From contig JAJLRJ010000010.1 of NCBI GenBank assembly GCA_024195265.1, forward strand, positions 15,067,033 to 15,131,032: a DNA stretch of 64,000 nt. Reading direction: 5' to 3'. The translations under genes were made by a program, and so were the position numbers. Source of the stretch: Dendrophyllia cribrosa. Lineage: Eukaryota; Cnidaria; Anthozoa; Scleractinia; Dendrophylliidae. Under the pieces are notes generated by a model. The model saw nothing but the letters and a program-made list of their open reading frames with translations. It had not been told where the DNA came from and did not search any database. This document shows positions 43,340-55,209 of the stretch, piece after piece. Numbering within the stretch: position 1 is the first letter of the stretch; each line of letters opens with the position of its first letter.

Positions 43340-45229
43340 TAAAATTTTTAAAAAAATCCTGCCCTCGTTTTTCTTTATAAAAGAAAATTGCTTTAAGCTG
43401 AATGTCTTCATGTGACTTTCAAACACTGCTCGAACTAGTGAATCAGTTCACCAAAAAAAAATATCATCTATAGATATAAAGATATCAGCAATGATAGTGG
43501 TCAAGTCATGTAATTGTACAGTATGACCTTGGTACCCGCATGAAAATAAAGAGAGTACTTCAATGTTTCCTTAATTTTATGGTACAGTATATTAAGAGAA
43601 ATTACCAGACAGCATGAGCCATGCATATGTAATCTAGACTAAGTGATGGTTTGATATATAGCCAGTTGTTGGGTTCATGCACACTAATGACAGCCTTGAG
43701 AGTTAAAAAAAGTTTCCCATATCCATCCATTCCATTTAGTAACTAATAATTTGCAATTTCTTTGACTACAGATCACAAAAATGAATTTGTTTCGTATCAT
43801 GCACTTGCTATCAGTGTGGAGTAGTTCAGGTAAGATGTCATTTAAAAACACTGATTACCAGCTAGTTGAATAAATAAGTGATTTTCTAAGTGCATAAATT
43901 GACCTTATTTTGTTATTTTTGATATGCCATGACAGTAAACAAGAATGTTGGTGGGGATAACAATATAAGGTTAATCAATAGCAAGTCAATTTATTCAAGC
44001 AGGGCAAGAACAGCTTTTGCTCTTTAAAACTGCATAACCCATTGTGCTTGGTCAAGTCCATCCCATATGAGCGCAAACAAAATACATTCTACATATAATT
44101 TCCCACCTGACCCTTTTACATGAATTATAAATTCAGAATATAATTTTCTTTTTTAACACAGATCACAAAGATGAATACAATTGCCATGTTCTTTATTCAA
44201 TTCTTATTGTTGTCTTGCTATCAATGGACATACAGTGTAAAGGTGAGCTGATAGAACTAAAACAATGCTTATTAGGTTACATTAAGGTCACGCCGGAAAG
44301 ATACACTGTACCATTAATACATGTAAATTCATTAGGCAAATTTTTGGAAGAGGAACATGTGTTACTTTGAAAACCTTCATATCTTGGACATTAATTTATT
44401 TTGATATTATTAAATGGATTGCAATTTCCAGCTATGATGAAAGCAACTTAATTAGTTGAATTTTGCATAAAACAAAGTTTAATGTCCAGTTTTCTCCTCA
44501 AGATAAAGACAAAATTACTACCTAGTTAAATTTCAACTCAGTGATCAGTCAAAACCTCTTTGTGATTTCAACTTTCATTCAAAGTTATTGCCTTTTTAAG
44601 GTAAAAAAAACTTCCGATGTTAGACTTTTAATTCTTTCTTTCTTTTACTAGAAAGCCTTTTTAAAAATTCAGAGTCAGCTTTGACACAATACAATACACA
44701 ATATGTGCACTGTATTATTGGACATAAAATAATAAGGCCACTCCCTAGCCCACTTTAATCCCCCCCCCCCCCCCCCCCCACAAAAAAAAATTAACCCACC
44801 CTCAGACAAGACTGAGTGCTCACACAATATTTATAGCACCTTGCAATAAATAAATGCCATCAGGGGTGAGGGGGGAGTGTATCATTATACCCTTAATTTC
44901 TTATCTCACCTTAAGTTAATATTCATATATTCTAATGTTCATTTTCTTCACTACAGATAACATGGAGGGACACAATATTATACTTTCAAATTGGTGAATT
45001 TCAAGAAGTTCACTGAGGAGTCAACATTTTATTTATTATGGACTGCTACGATGTAGCACTTACAAAAGAACTTGACTGCTTTGTGTTCTTGAGAAGGGGT
45101 TCAAAGAAAACTCTTTTGTAGTCTTTTGATGTCAAGTTGAAACCTTTTTCTTGTTGCATATCCTAAAGTTGTTGCATCACATCATGCATTCTGCTTTCAA
45201 ACTCAATCAATTTATAAATTAAAAGCAAC
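43340..45229. other. Sparse region with a possible small spliced gene
   Basis: Apart from the candidate at 44171-45016 and a 20-C run at 44760-44779 (followed by A9), I see no supported gene or repeat. Confidence 0.4.
44171..45016 (+). CDS. Possible 43-residue secreted peptide, two exons
   Basis: Exon 1 (44171-44242) starts MNTIAMFFIQFLLLSCYQWT and has a GTGAGC donor. Exon 2 (44957-45016) follows CTTCACTACAG and encodes ITWRDTILYFQIGEFQEVH and a stop. The phase agrees. The N-terminus looks like a signal peptide. A similar 5' segment occurs upstream: CTACAG/ATCACAAAAATGAATTTG at 43772-43829 with a GTAAGA donor, so the ACAG/ATCACAAA(A/G)ATGAAT leader appears twice. The leader could instead be an internal exon in another frame. 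No family recognised. Confidence 0.25.
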
Positions 45230-45545
45230 AGCCCTGTTTGCAGTTAACCTCTTTCATTTGCATTACAATAAAAGTCAACATGGTTGCGAAGCAATTTCAG
45301 GCAATTTTGTAGTATTCTGCCCCAAATTGCCTCGCAACCATGTTGCCTTTCATTGTAATACAAATGAGACAGGTGAACCGTAATGGCCCTTTTTGCAGTT
45401 AACCTCTCTCATTTGCATTACAATAAAAGTCAACATGGTTGCGAGGCAATTTCGGACAATTTTGTAGTTTCTGCCTGAAATTGCCTTGCAACCACGTTGA
45501 CTTTTATTCTAATGCAGATGAGCAAGGTTAACCTCAAAAAGGGCT
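45230..45545. repeat. Two adjacent palindromic MITEs
   Basis: Copies at about 45230-45390 and 45385-45545. Each has AGCCC(T)...GTTAACCTC, TCATTTGCATTACAATAAAA, GTCAACATGGTTGCGA.GCAA and the inverse half. They lie in tandem, sharing the border GCCCT, as if one inserted at the end of the other or the unit was duplicated. Confidence 0.8.
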
Positions 45546-45961
45546 ATTCCATTAAGTTTGATTTTTTCTGGTCATTGAGCAAAATTGAACTTGACAAAAA
45601 AAATGTGTATCATGCAGTGTGTCAAGAGCATGACTTTTTTTACCTTTAGTTTTGTATTCCAATTGTTGACGGCTCATTACTGCATCTTTCAGTAAGACGC
45701 AAACTCTTAATCCAAACTGATCATCTGCATTTTTTACTGCATTTAATCCAAATGACATGTATTTTTTGTAGATAATCAATGAACCATGAAAAATAAAAAA
45801 CCAACAAAGTGGATTGAAATCCACAGATCACAGCACACACAGTTAAATGCAGTGACCTGGTGATTGATAGCAAGGAAAAACAAAACCGTTGGTGGAGTTT
45901 TTAACTTCAGAGTATAAATGTTATTGAAAGGCGCAGTGAGTCCGCGAAAGATTTCACCTGT

Positions 45962-48900
45962 TTACAGACCATCTGCAAGTTGAATCATCAATTGATTTTG
46001 TCGTTCCAATTGTTGAATCCTCTTGACTACAAGACAATAAATTTATTGCATTAGACATCTTGAATCATAGCAAATGTTCACTGGACTAGTCTCTCTTCAT
46101 TATAGATCTTAGCTCAAAGTTTGATTTCTGCACAAGATCAAACAGTGGCATTTGATTTCATTCATAAGTCAAACTCAGAATAAAAGTTTGTGTTCGACTC
46201 TGTTTAATGACCAAACAAAATCAATCTTGATCGTTTCATTTAGTTTGATGCAAATTTTGTTCCATTTAATTCAATGTCATACACAGGGTCTCCAGTTAGG
46301 TAGATTTTCTGCAAAAATAATGTAAAAAAATGTTTTACCCTCTTAACATGTGTACATGCTCTGTCTATCATGTGCTAAGCTTTCATCCATAAAACACTTT
46401 TTTGGAGCTACAGTGTACTGTTTGTGTACTGTATTGAGGCATGTAGCCAAATAACCCCCAACCCTTTCGCTTTCTCCATGTTAAGCTTGAAAAAAACTTG
46501 AAAAATGTTTTTCAAATATGTAATGAACAAACTACAGCTGTAGTTAAATAACATCTAATGTATACAAACAATTACAATACTGAGTAGCTTGAATGTCAAC
46601 AATATTGGTAATTGCAATAAATTATTCAATCAGTAATGTTGAGACCTAAAGCATTTATTATTTTTCAAAAATTGCACCATCCAGGGATGTAGCTAAGAGC
46701 CGGCTACCAGCTAATTTTACCATCTGAAAGAAAACTTATCACCGGCTGAAATGTCACTAGAACACAAAGACTTTGGGAGATTTTGAAGGTGCACAAGACA
46801 GAAAAACTGGCTGAACTTGTTAATGAGCCTGCTAGGTGTTTTCTTAGCTACACCCCTGACCATCATGCACAAATAAAATTTATAATTTGAATGCTTATTT
46901 GGCACCTAAATGACAACAAGACATGACTATTTTTCAAACAACTGTGTGTGATTCAGCCAATCAGCAAAAAAAAAAACAAAAAATGGGTATTTGCTGATCA
47001 GCCAAAGACCAAGATGAAATATCACAAAATGACATCTGACAATTCAATCAATATCACAACAAAACAGGAAATGACTCGATTAATATTCTTGTACACTTTA
47101 TTGAATAAGAAAAATATTGTGAGAACTTCAAAACACACTGATCAAAATACAGCACAACTTGTAAGCAAGGTTTTCTGCTGGTTGAGGAATGAATGAAGCG
47201 GAAAACATTTTACTCACATTTGCTAGGTTTTCAGTTTTAGTACATTTGGGTATAAGTGTAATGGAATAGTTACATCTTATTATCCTGGTTTTGTGTGTAG
47301 TATCACGGGATATTTTTACAAGCTGTGCCGTATTTCAAAAAATACAGAATGTAACTTTATTTTTCTCCAGAAAACAACTATAAGCTGAATTGTAGAAGTT
47401 ACAGCGCTTACCATTAACATGCAGCCCATCACTTTTATCCCTAAAGGTCAAACTTGAGTTTGGTGGACGTCAATCAAAGGAAGCCATTAACATTGTTTTT
47501 TTTTAATTCTAACTGGATTTCAAACAATTTTTCCAAAAAGAAATAGTAAACATTTTAAAACAAATTTCAAAGTCAATTACAATTTAAAGGGAATAATCAT
47601 TTCATTCAACATGATAAAAAACTCACTGGCGCTTCTCGCAGCCACGGCTTTATGATTTTGATCTGCCTGATATTCATCATGCATCACTGGGTTGCAAATT
47701 ATCACATGCGGTGAAATTTGCAAGTTTTATTCTAAAAATATGGTTTTCTTTTTGTTTCAACTGGCTTGGAAATTAAGTTTGGAAAAATTTTACATTCTCT
47801 CGGCAGGGTAAATTGTTGATTTTAAACTCTGCTTTCTTGAAATCCTGTCAAGAATCTAAAATAATGTTAACAGCTTTTTTTGGATTGACATCCACTAAAA
47901 CTCGGCTTTATCCAACTGTGTTGAAGGTGGTGGGTCACGTGTTATTGGCTACCGCTGTAAAAGAAATTTAATTGTAAACATTAAAAAAAAAAAAATCCCC
48001 CACTCTGGTGGCCACCCCTCTCTCTTCTTCCACCTTTTTTTGTGGTAGGAGGAGAGGGGCATTGCCACTGGAGGTGGCCTGCTCCTCCACAGTTGAAGCA
48101 AGTTTCTGCAAAAGAAAATTAATTGATCAGAAAATTAGGATTGTGGAAATGCAGTAATAAAACAACAGGATTACAGAACATAAAACAAATTAAATTCCTG
48201 ATGATCCCTACTGCATACACACAAATGGCTGGTATTGTGTAATTAGAATATAGCTGAAGAATATGCACCATTTGATTGGAGTGTTAATTATTTGATTTTC
48301 AATAGATGCACGGCTGGAAATTATAGAGCACGCACATAGCTCACCACTCCTTACATGGCAATATTTTGCTTTTTTAAGTTTCATTTCTAAACTAATTATC
48401 AGAATAATGGTGTTCTCATGTCACGTCAAGTAAAACTGCTACATGTAGTGGACACACCAGCAGAGCATGACTGCATTCATAAATTTCTCTTTGAAAACAT
48501 GGAACAGTGTTCAGACTACAGTAATATTATTGGTAATTCTAAACACCATGCAATATTGTCCTATACTTCAAAGGTTTGTATTAGCAAATCTCTTGTGTGC
48601 ATCCAAATCTTATGTGCATCCAACTGAATGAAACCACAGGTGAACCAAGCATAAGATGCGAGTAGGCGGGAAACTGGGTACTAGAATTGAGCTTTGTTTA
48701 GCTTTGTTTTGCTTTGCAACATTTGCGAAAATTTCTGCACGAAATTTATAACTTTTGTCTTAAAAAGTACAAATGAAGTTTGAAATAAAGTGTTAACATG
48801 TAACCTGGTGTCTTTGTTTGTTCATTGGGTCCCTCCATGGCCTGTATTTGAGTATTTTCTTCCATGCGCTCCATCATGTATAAATATAAGACAAGGTTGG

Positions 48901-51160
48901 AAACCATTTTGGTCGAGTCGACGAGGCCGCGCAAGAAAACGCGGTCGATGAAATGCAAGAAAAACACACATTGACCCTATATCCCAGTATTCAACAAGAT
49001 CGATAGTTTTTCCAACTTTTTCCGTAATTTTATTGCCAATAACTCACACTTTTGAGACGCAATCCAACGCCGAACTTCACTATCTCGCTCGACGATGGCG
49101 GCCATTAGCCGTGCGGACGAAAAGTGGCTACAACCTCGATCCCGCGAGAAGATTTTATCCCCCACTACCGGTACGCACCGCCGTCCATTTCAGCACGCGC
49201 CTCCACCGGGTAAGTAAACTTTTCGCAGCAGTGAAAACCCCTTGAAATGGCGAAGTTAATTACTTGCAAGAGAATGCTACGTTGAAGTTTGATCCATTGC
49301 TTTCGTTTTCCGTAACTTTCGTCTCTGGGTAAGTAAGATATTGTCTTAAACTTGTTCTGGAAGAAATAGGAAGACGGTATACATCTCAGGGGGGTTGTAA
49401 AAATATAATGTTCCGGCGATCGATCGCCGCTCCATGCCGAAGCTCGCATGAAAAAAAAAATCATTTTCAGCCTCAAATTTAATGCCCCTAAATCTCAACA
49501 TCTTCATCTTTTGATATGTTTCTAAAGTTCAGTTATCGACTAGAATTCATGAAAGAAATACAAACAAGTGAATTCTGACATTGAGTTCCCTCTGAAAACT
49601 TTGAATTTTCGCCATGTTTTGCCCCAATATCAATATCAATGATGCACTATTTTGCTTAACATGGCTTATTCAAAACAGTCAATGTTTTCGTGAACAGTGT
49701 ACGTGCTTATCAGTTAATAATAAACCGGCTGAGCTAATTATAACAACTCTGTTGAACACGTAAGTTTTTACCTCGTCATATCGATCTCTTCGAAGGAAGG
49801 AACTGAAGTGGAGAAAACGCTGTACCGTTAAAAACCAAACTACTTAACCTTTGTTTTGATCCAACTCTGCTTAATCAAAAAACCTTCGGCCTGACAGAAA
49901 AAAATACACGAAGCTGAGTCGCAGAAATAAGCGTCGCAAGATTGTAACTTCGCCATTTCAAGGGGTTTTCACTGCTGCGAAAAGTTTACTTACCCGGTGG
50001 AGGCGCGTGCTGAAATGGACGGCGGTGCGTACCGGTAGTGGGGGATAAAATCTTCTCGCGGGATCGAGGTTGTAGCCACTTTTCGTCCGCACGGCTAATG
50101 GCCGCCATCGTCGAGCGAGATAGTGAAGTTCGGCGTTGGATTGCGTCTCAAAAGTGTGAGTTATTGGCAATAAAATTACGGAAAAAGTTGGAAAAACTAT
50201 CGATCTTGTTGAATACTGGGATATAGGGTCAAAGTGTGTTTTTCTTGCATTTCATCGACCGCGTTTTCTTGCGCGGCCTCGTCGACTCGACCAAAATGGT
50301 TTCCAACCTTGTCTTATATTTATACATGATGGAGCGCATGGAAGAAAATACTCAAATACAGGCCATGGAGGGACCCAATGAACAAACAAAGACACCAGGT
50401 TACATGTTAACACTTTATTTCAAACTTCATTTGTACTTTTTAAGACAAAAGTTATAAATTTCGTGCAAAAAATTTTCGCAAATGTTGCAAAGCAAAACAA
50501 AGCTAAACAAAGCTCAATTCTAGTACCCAGTTTCCCGCCTACTCGCATCTTATGCTTGGTTCACCTGTGATGAAACCAAGAGATTATAATTGGAACATTG
50601 TACATTTCAACTCTAATAAACCAAATCTTCCTTTTGCCATTTCACTACTCTTTAAGGTGTTACCAATTTTTTGGGGGAAAACCTTAGTAATCATAAACTG
50701 TTTCATAAAAGGACCTACATAATATTTAAAGCAAAACATAACTTACTCAGAACAACTACATCTAAAACCTAACAATACCAAATATATTTACACAGTGAAA
50801 TATTTTAATGCACAATTTAACTTACCAGCTGGTGCTGCAGCGGCTGCTGCTGGAGCATCTGGTGGTGCTGCATCAACCAAAGAATGAACGTTACATCAAT
50901 ACCAAATCAATTCAAGGTAATCATCAGGTATTTCAATGCACTGATATGATTAACTTACCCTCTGACCATCCACATCTGCAATTAAAACTAGAAATAAGTA
51001 CATGTCTCGCAGAACCTCGCGAAGCTCGGAGGAGGTGCACCGCGGGTCGAAACTTTGGTGGCGTCTCGATTAGCGTATGAAGCTTTTCGCCATTCTACTT
51101 CGTCTTCTTTGAAACCAAAAACTTTGGTACCGTTTCGCATACCGTTTACCGTCCGCCATC
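45962..51160 (-). CDS. Zinc-knuckle (CCHC) gene with small exons; exon 1 unresolved
   Basis: Phase-consistent minus-strand exons: 50975-50959 (17 nt, donor GTAAGT), 50867-50826 (Pro/Ala-rich, PPDAPAAAAAAPA, donor GTAAGT), 48105-48004 (acceptor TTTTGCAG; encodes TCFNCGGAGHLQWQC, a perfect CX2CX4HX4C knuckle, then a Lys/Arg/Gly-rich tail; weak donor GTGGGG) and 46026-45962 (KRIQQLERQNQLMIQLADGL, stop; short coiled coil). Exon 1 probably ends at 51002 (donor GTACTT), with a start near AAGATGGCGGACGG (about 51155) or a later ATG in another frame. I could not find one frame that is open throughout. CCHC knuckles bind single-stranded nucleic acid. The intron between the Pro/Ala and knuckle exons holds the foldback transposon at 48635-50569. 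Confidence 0.5.
46682..46859. repeat. 178-bp hAT-type MITE (CAGGG ends)
   Basis: Left CAGGGATGTAGCTAAGAGCC and right TTCTTAGCTACACCCCTG are inverted. The six bases ACCATC directly flank both ends, the probable core of an 8-bp duplication. CAGGG termini are typical of hAT elements. Confidence 0.8.
46860..47397. other. No gene recognised
   Basis: AT-rich unique sequence. The short plus-strand frame at 46948-47196 is Lys/Thr/Asn-rich, as expected from base composition. Confidence 0.4.
47398..47963. repeat. 566-bp MITE related to the 61926-63491 element
   Basis: The ends TACAGCGCTTACCATTAACA and GTGTTATTGGCTACCGCTGTA are inverted and extend about 95 bp with mismatches (TTGATTGACGTCCACCAAAC versus TTGGATTGACATCCACTAAA). 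The middle (CTGGCGCTTCTCGCAGCCAC, CATCATGCATCACTG, TTCTTTTTGTTTCAACTGGC) matches 62470-62790 in the same order. This copy has the uninterrupted equivalent of the site where 62799-63405 inserted. Confidence 0.75.
48635..50569. mobile_element. 1.94-kb foldback transposon with 7-bp TSD inside an intron
   Basis: Arms of about 620 bp (48635-49258 and 49945-50569) are near-perfect inverted copies around a ~685-bp loop. The ends CACAGGTGAACCAAGCATAA and its complement are flanked by ATGAAAC on both sides (48628-48634 and 50570-50576). The arms carry exon-like sequence on the inward strand (ATGGCGGCCATCGTCGAGCG, encoding MAAIVERDSEVRRWIASQK before a GTGAGT), suggesting a captured first exon. A TSD of 7-9 bp with very long TIRs fits MULE-like or P-like elements; the superfamily is unproven. 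Confidence 0.85.
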
Positions 51161-51401
51161 TTTGTTTACAATGCTCCTTTACAGGCTTACATGAAGTAGT
51201 ACCACAGGCGTTCCCATCATCCTCTTTCGTTTGTCTGACGTCATTCAAGCTTTGTTGCACTGTTGCCAGGCAACTGCACGACACCTTGCTGGAATTCGCG
51301 AGGCACGACAAATTTATTATTAAACCTCGCTTCGCACGGAAATTTCGGTCAGCTTCTGCACAATATGTTATCATTCATCCGAGAAATAGAATCACAGTCT
51401 T

Positions 51402-51566
51402 AGGGCCTAATCGCACTACGGTCAAAAACAAAAATTAGCCCGTGCAAAATGACACAAAAACAAACACATTCTACAAAGAGCGTGTCCCACCGGAGTGGTT
51501 TCTCTTGTTTTCCTCGATTTTTGCACGGGCGGATTTTTGTTTTTGACCGTAGTGCGACCAGGCCCT
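51402..51566. repeat. 165-bp MITE (AGGGCCT ends)
   Basis: Left AGGGCCTAATCGCACTACGG then TCAAAAACAAAAAT; right ATTTTTGTTTTTGACCGTAG then TGCGACCAGGCCCT. An inner segment GCCCGTGCAAAA/TTTTGCACGGGC extends the stem. No coding. Confidence 0.85.
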
Positions 51567-51569
51567 TAT

Positions 51570-52611
51570 TTCGATTTTCGGGATCAATTACCAGTTCAAT
51601 GGGTCGGCCAAAGGTGATTTTTCCGCACTGTGATTCCCAGGGGTGTGGATAAAATTTATCGATACACTTGACTACAAAAACATGCAATTTTCCTGCAATC
51701 TTTATTTAGTATGCTGGCAAAGGTACCCCAAGCTCAAGTGATGTTTACACGTTGTATTAATTTGAACGTCGTGGTAACTGTTGTGTAATAGCGAAATTCT
51801 AAGGATTTCTATGGGGAAAATTCGCTTCCAATTTGAGCGTAAAATTATTAACGGATTTGAGCGTAAAATTACGAACGATATTTCAATAAAAATGGCTCAC
51901 CTGAACTTCTTTGTGTGTTTACTGGTGTATTGAGCGTTTTTTTGGGTCGATTCAAAGCAATTCCAGCGAGTTACACCAATTTCTTTCGGTCATACAATTT
52001 TCACAGACGTTAACGAACGGAATTTTTCAGCGGCAGAGCCGTAATCTGACTTACGGCTCTCGCCATTGTATAGTACACGGTTTATATTTTACCTAGAGAC
52101 CTTCCTTCCTATGTATTAGGCTCATGGAAAACTCATTTATTAGCGCCGTCTGTCACGTATACAGAACAGCCGTGATTGGTGTTTTGCAATTAACAACTAT
52201 CCGTTTTCATGCCTCAGCTGTATAGCAGGCTGGCTGTATAGTATCGTTTATCTTTTACACAGAGGCCTTCCTTCCCTTTCACATAAAAATTCTAGTGGTA
52301 CTCATCAAGGAACATGGAACAATAATTTTATAAAAAGGTTTTTGGAAATGTTGGGAAACTTAACAAATCTTCCTCTCGTTATTCTCTGTCTGTAAAACTC
52401 GATTCATAGCCGGATCATGGACCAGCTTGTCCGCAAAGGGAAACGGGCTTAGATGAACTGTGCCTATTAGTATAGCTGCTGTATACTGGTCACTGGATCG
52501 CAGCGCGAAATGCATATGATTAGTAACTGGAAATTATGGAAACTTGTAGCGTGCGCACTATATTGCAGTTATAGCTAAAAAAAGGCATTCTAGAATATGA
52601 GAATTTAGGGA
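51570..52611. other. No gene recognised; one ~40-bp direct repeat
   Basis: Segments at about 52066-52111 and 52237-52280 (TATAGTA.CG.TTTAT.TTTTAC then AGAG.CCTTCCTTCC) repeat with a 171-bp spacing. A pair of TTTGAGCGTAAAATTA copies is at about 51832-51870. Confidence 0.5.
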
Positions 52612-52790
52612 GCTCCGCTGTTAGGCTCAGCCTATCTATATATATTACACTCAATTATGTGTATGCTTGCGTCGATTTGTTTCATTACAATGTTCGTAAA
52701 GAAAGTCATAACTTTTTGAAAATGGCACATGATAGGTCAAAGGTTGCGCCGGCCGTATTTCGTTAGCTTGTATTTTGTTGACATGTAGTG
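52612..52790 (+). repeat. Fragment of the composite ~345-bp repeat family
   Basis: It starts GGAGCTCCGCTGTTAGGCTC, like the 5' part of repeat copy 2 (34888), and passes directly into TTTCATTACAATGTTCGTAA, AGTCATAACTTTTTGAAAAT and GGTCAAAGGTTGCGCCGG, which belong to the ~345-bp tandem unit. It therefore links the two sequence types in one element. Confidence 0.7.
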
Positions 52791-53797
52791 CGATGGAATT
52801 GGGACATCGCGATTGCTAAAGCACGCATTAAACTATAACACTGGTGAAGAATAGCTTTTTAAATCGATTTTTCCCGAAGTTACAAACTTCCCACCCTTGC
52901 ACAAAGGAGATAACGTGACAGCAAAATTTATTGTCGGGAAAAATTCGACATGTTTTGGTTGTCTGTTCATTCTAGCGCGTATTTTGTTGTTACAAGACGA
53001 GGTAATAGTAGAACACTTTCTTTGAAACATGTATTATAATGTGGAAAATTGTTACTGCGGAACGAGCGCATCGAGTGAGCAGCAACATAATCAGGATTTA
53101 AGAGAAATATATGAGAAAAAATATAAGCTAGGAAAAATCTCGAATTGATCGCTTTTTACCAGAATTCACTGCGCCACGAACACATTTTTTGGCCAGAATG
53201 CACTGCGCCACGAACAATAGCCTCGCTTGCTGCTTCAAGCTGTTGGCTGCGAGATTTGTAATATTTTGGTCCAACATGTCCCAGTCGAAATCGGAACTGA
53301 AGTGTCGAAGACTACCGCGAGTTGAGCGAGGACTGTGAGGCATGGTGATAGGACCGTTGGATAGCAAGGATGTTCGAAGATTGTACGGAAAAAAAGACAA
53401 ATTTATTTTGAAATCACTCCGACAGCGGTCGATGAGATTGACTCCGACAGCGGTCGATGAGACTGAACTGAGCTGAGCGCGTGGAGACGCGAACACGATA
53501 CGGCTAGCTAGTAACGCAAAATACTCATTATCAATAATTAGCTTTAAAAATTTTCACACCTTCCTCGTGGTGAACGCGTCCTTTTGCTCAACCATATTCT
53601 ACAGACATTGCAAGAACTTGATGCGTGAATTACAAAACAAAAATAGTCTTATCAGCTGGAGTTTTCGTCGATTCGTCCCGGTTACATTTGCTTTACTTTC
53701 CCTCAATAAACGAAAGACGAGACGATAAAACAGCATTATTACAACAAATTAACCGCAGCAATTACTATCTTTTGGATACACCAGTTATTATTAATAT

Positions 53798-53959
53798 CAG
53801 GGGCGTGGCTACCTGTACGCACGTACGCACGTGCGTTCCTAAAAAAGTCGAAAAAAAAAAAAGAAGAAAGATTTGGGATTGGGGGTAGGGGGAGGAGGTA
53901 GGGGGAGTGTTACAACATTGATTGTGCGTGCTTCTGAAAAAATCCTGGCCACGCCCCTG
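53798..53959. repeat. 162-bp hAT-type MITE (CAGGGGCGTGGC ends)
   Basis: Left CAGGGGCGTGGCTACCTGTA and right CCTGGCCACGCCCCTG are inverted; flanks AATAT and AATAC are a near match. The interior has a CGTACGCACGTACGCACGTG run and a G-rich tract. Confidence 0.75.
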
Positions 53960-54010
53960 AATACTGTTTGTATACCAAACGGGGAATCGGTAACCGGTAA
54001 CTGAAATTCT

Positions 54011-54152
54011 GGGTTTTCCTCGGTGTAAAAACCTGTGACTTTTTTCTTTGTTTTCTACCTTTGTTTTCTTGAAGTTTACTGTTTCAGTACCTTTTGTTTT
54101 CTTTGTTTTACGTCACTCGTGAGTTGGCAGGTTTTTACACCGAGGATGAGCC
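54011..54152. repeat. 142-bp MITE with perfect 8-bp TSD
   Basis: Left GGGTTTTCCTCGGTGTAAAA then ACCTG; right CAGGTTTTTACACCGAGGAT then GAGCC. The octamer GAAATTCT flanks both ends (54003-54010 and 54153-54160), as expected of a hAT-type insertion. Confidence 0.85.
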
Positions 54153-54459
54153 GAAATTCTGAAATCGGTAACCGGAACTTCAAATTTATAACAATCTGTG
54201 ACTAAAACGTGCTGTGACATGTGCGGGATGAAAAGAATACTTCCCGGGAATATTCACATAACACCGAGACGGACCAGAAGCGCTTTGATCCACGTAACGA
54301 AAGTGTTTAACGAAAATTTCATACCGACAGAGAGCAGTGCATTCTGCCTAAACGCGGTGCATTCTGGTTAAACACAATGCATTCTGGTAAAAAGTGATGA
54401 ATTCGAGAATTCGTCCTAGCTTACATACTTTCTCTTAAATCCAGGTTATGTTACTTGAT

Positions 54460-54900
54460 ACCTCTCATTATAACTGACCACGCGTCGTTTGTTCAATTTC
54501 TTCTCAATGTTCCATGTCCTCATGAAATAGGCTCTCTCGTGTTTAATGTAATACATCAAACACGAGGAAAAGTGTCTCATCAGGATTTCCAAACACCGAG
54601 AAGTGGGTTGTTTATGAGATACTGAAAAAACGATGGAACAAAATCGCTAAAATCTATGCTAATTAAGATTGGGTTTCCAAACCACCGTCACGCTTATGAT
54701 TTTCTTTTTCCAAACTTAATAAATTATAAATAAGTTTTAGAAATATTACAGCAAATACTTTGTAGAATTTTGATATCAAACTCCTATTAACATAGCCCTC
54801 AACCCATATATGTTTCTGGTTGAAATCCTGTAAGAACTAAATCACAGCAATTAGTTCAAAAAAAAAAGAAAGTAATAACAATGAATTAGATAATACTAAC
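54460..54900. other. No gene recognised
   Basis: AT-rich intron-like sequence downstream of the FN3 exon. Confidence 0.4.
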
Positions 54901-55209
54901 CTCCAACGGCGATTCCCTTTATCTTGTCTTTTTCTTTCAAACTCTCACCCTCGATGTTTGTAGCAGTCACCACAAATTCATACTTCTTGCCTTTCTTCAA
55001 TGAAACAACAACAACACGATTGGATAGATTCTTAATTTCCTTTATTTTGATCCACTGTTGAGGTGTACCATCGTTACTCACAGTTCTTAAATACACAGTG
55101 TACAGTGCGATTGGTTCTCCATTGTCCTTTGGCGTATTCCATTTTATGGTTACATCACCTTCCTTTGCGTCTGCTGGCAAATCTATTATATCTACAGCAG
55201 ATGGGATTC
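54901..55209 (-). CDS. Fibronectin type III domain exon
   Basis: A 309-nt minus-strand exon, phase 1-1, with acceptor GTTTTACTTAG and donor GTTAGT. The 103 residues form a whole FN3 domain: start IPSAVDIIDLPADAKEGDVT, the core Trp in TIKWNTPKDNGEPI, the conserved Tyr in LYTVYLRTV, then LKKGKKYEFVVTATNIEGES and a closing LKEKDKIKGIAVG. One domain per symmetric exon is the usual organisation for duplicating extracellular FN3 arrays. The upstream neighbour is the FN3 exon at 55773-56066. Further exons of this gene would be at lower coordinates; candidates are at 7.5, 1.5 and 0.9 kb. Confidence 0.88.

Larger units (their letters stand above)
53090..54460. mobile_element. Element with ~130-bp diverged inverted ends
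   Basis: The left end (about 53085-53215) and right end (about 54330-54465) share, in inverse orientation, GGATTTAAGAGAAA.TAT, TAAGCTAGGA, CTCGAATT.ATC..TTTTTACC and CCAGAATGCACTGCG-type units. The latter is repeated 2-3 times at each end. The interior holds a tandem duplication of TCCGACAGCGGTCGATGAGA (53416-53465) and two smaller MITEs. Boundaries are approximate and no TSD was found. Confidence 0.5.

Noticed and set aside
49033..49245. Identical 70-codon frames at 49033-49245 plus and 49958-50170 minus
   Set aside because: Mirror images due to the foldback arms; the more plausible coding sense is the opposite strand, with an ATG and splice donor.
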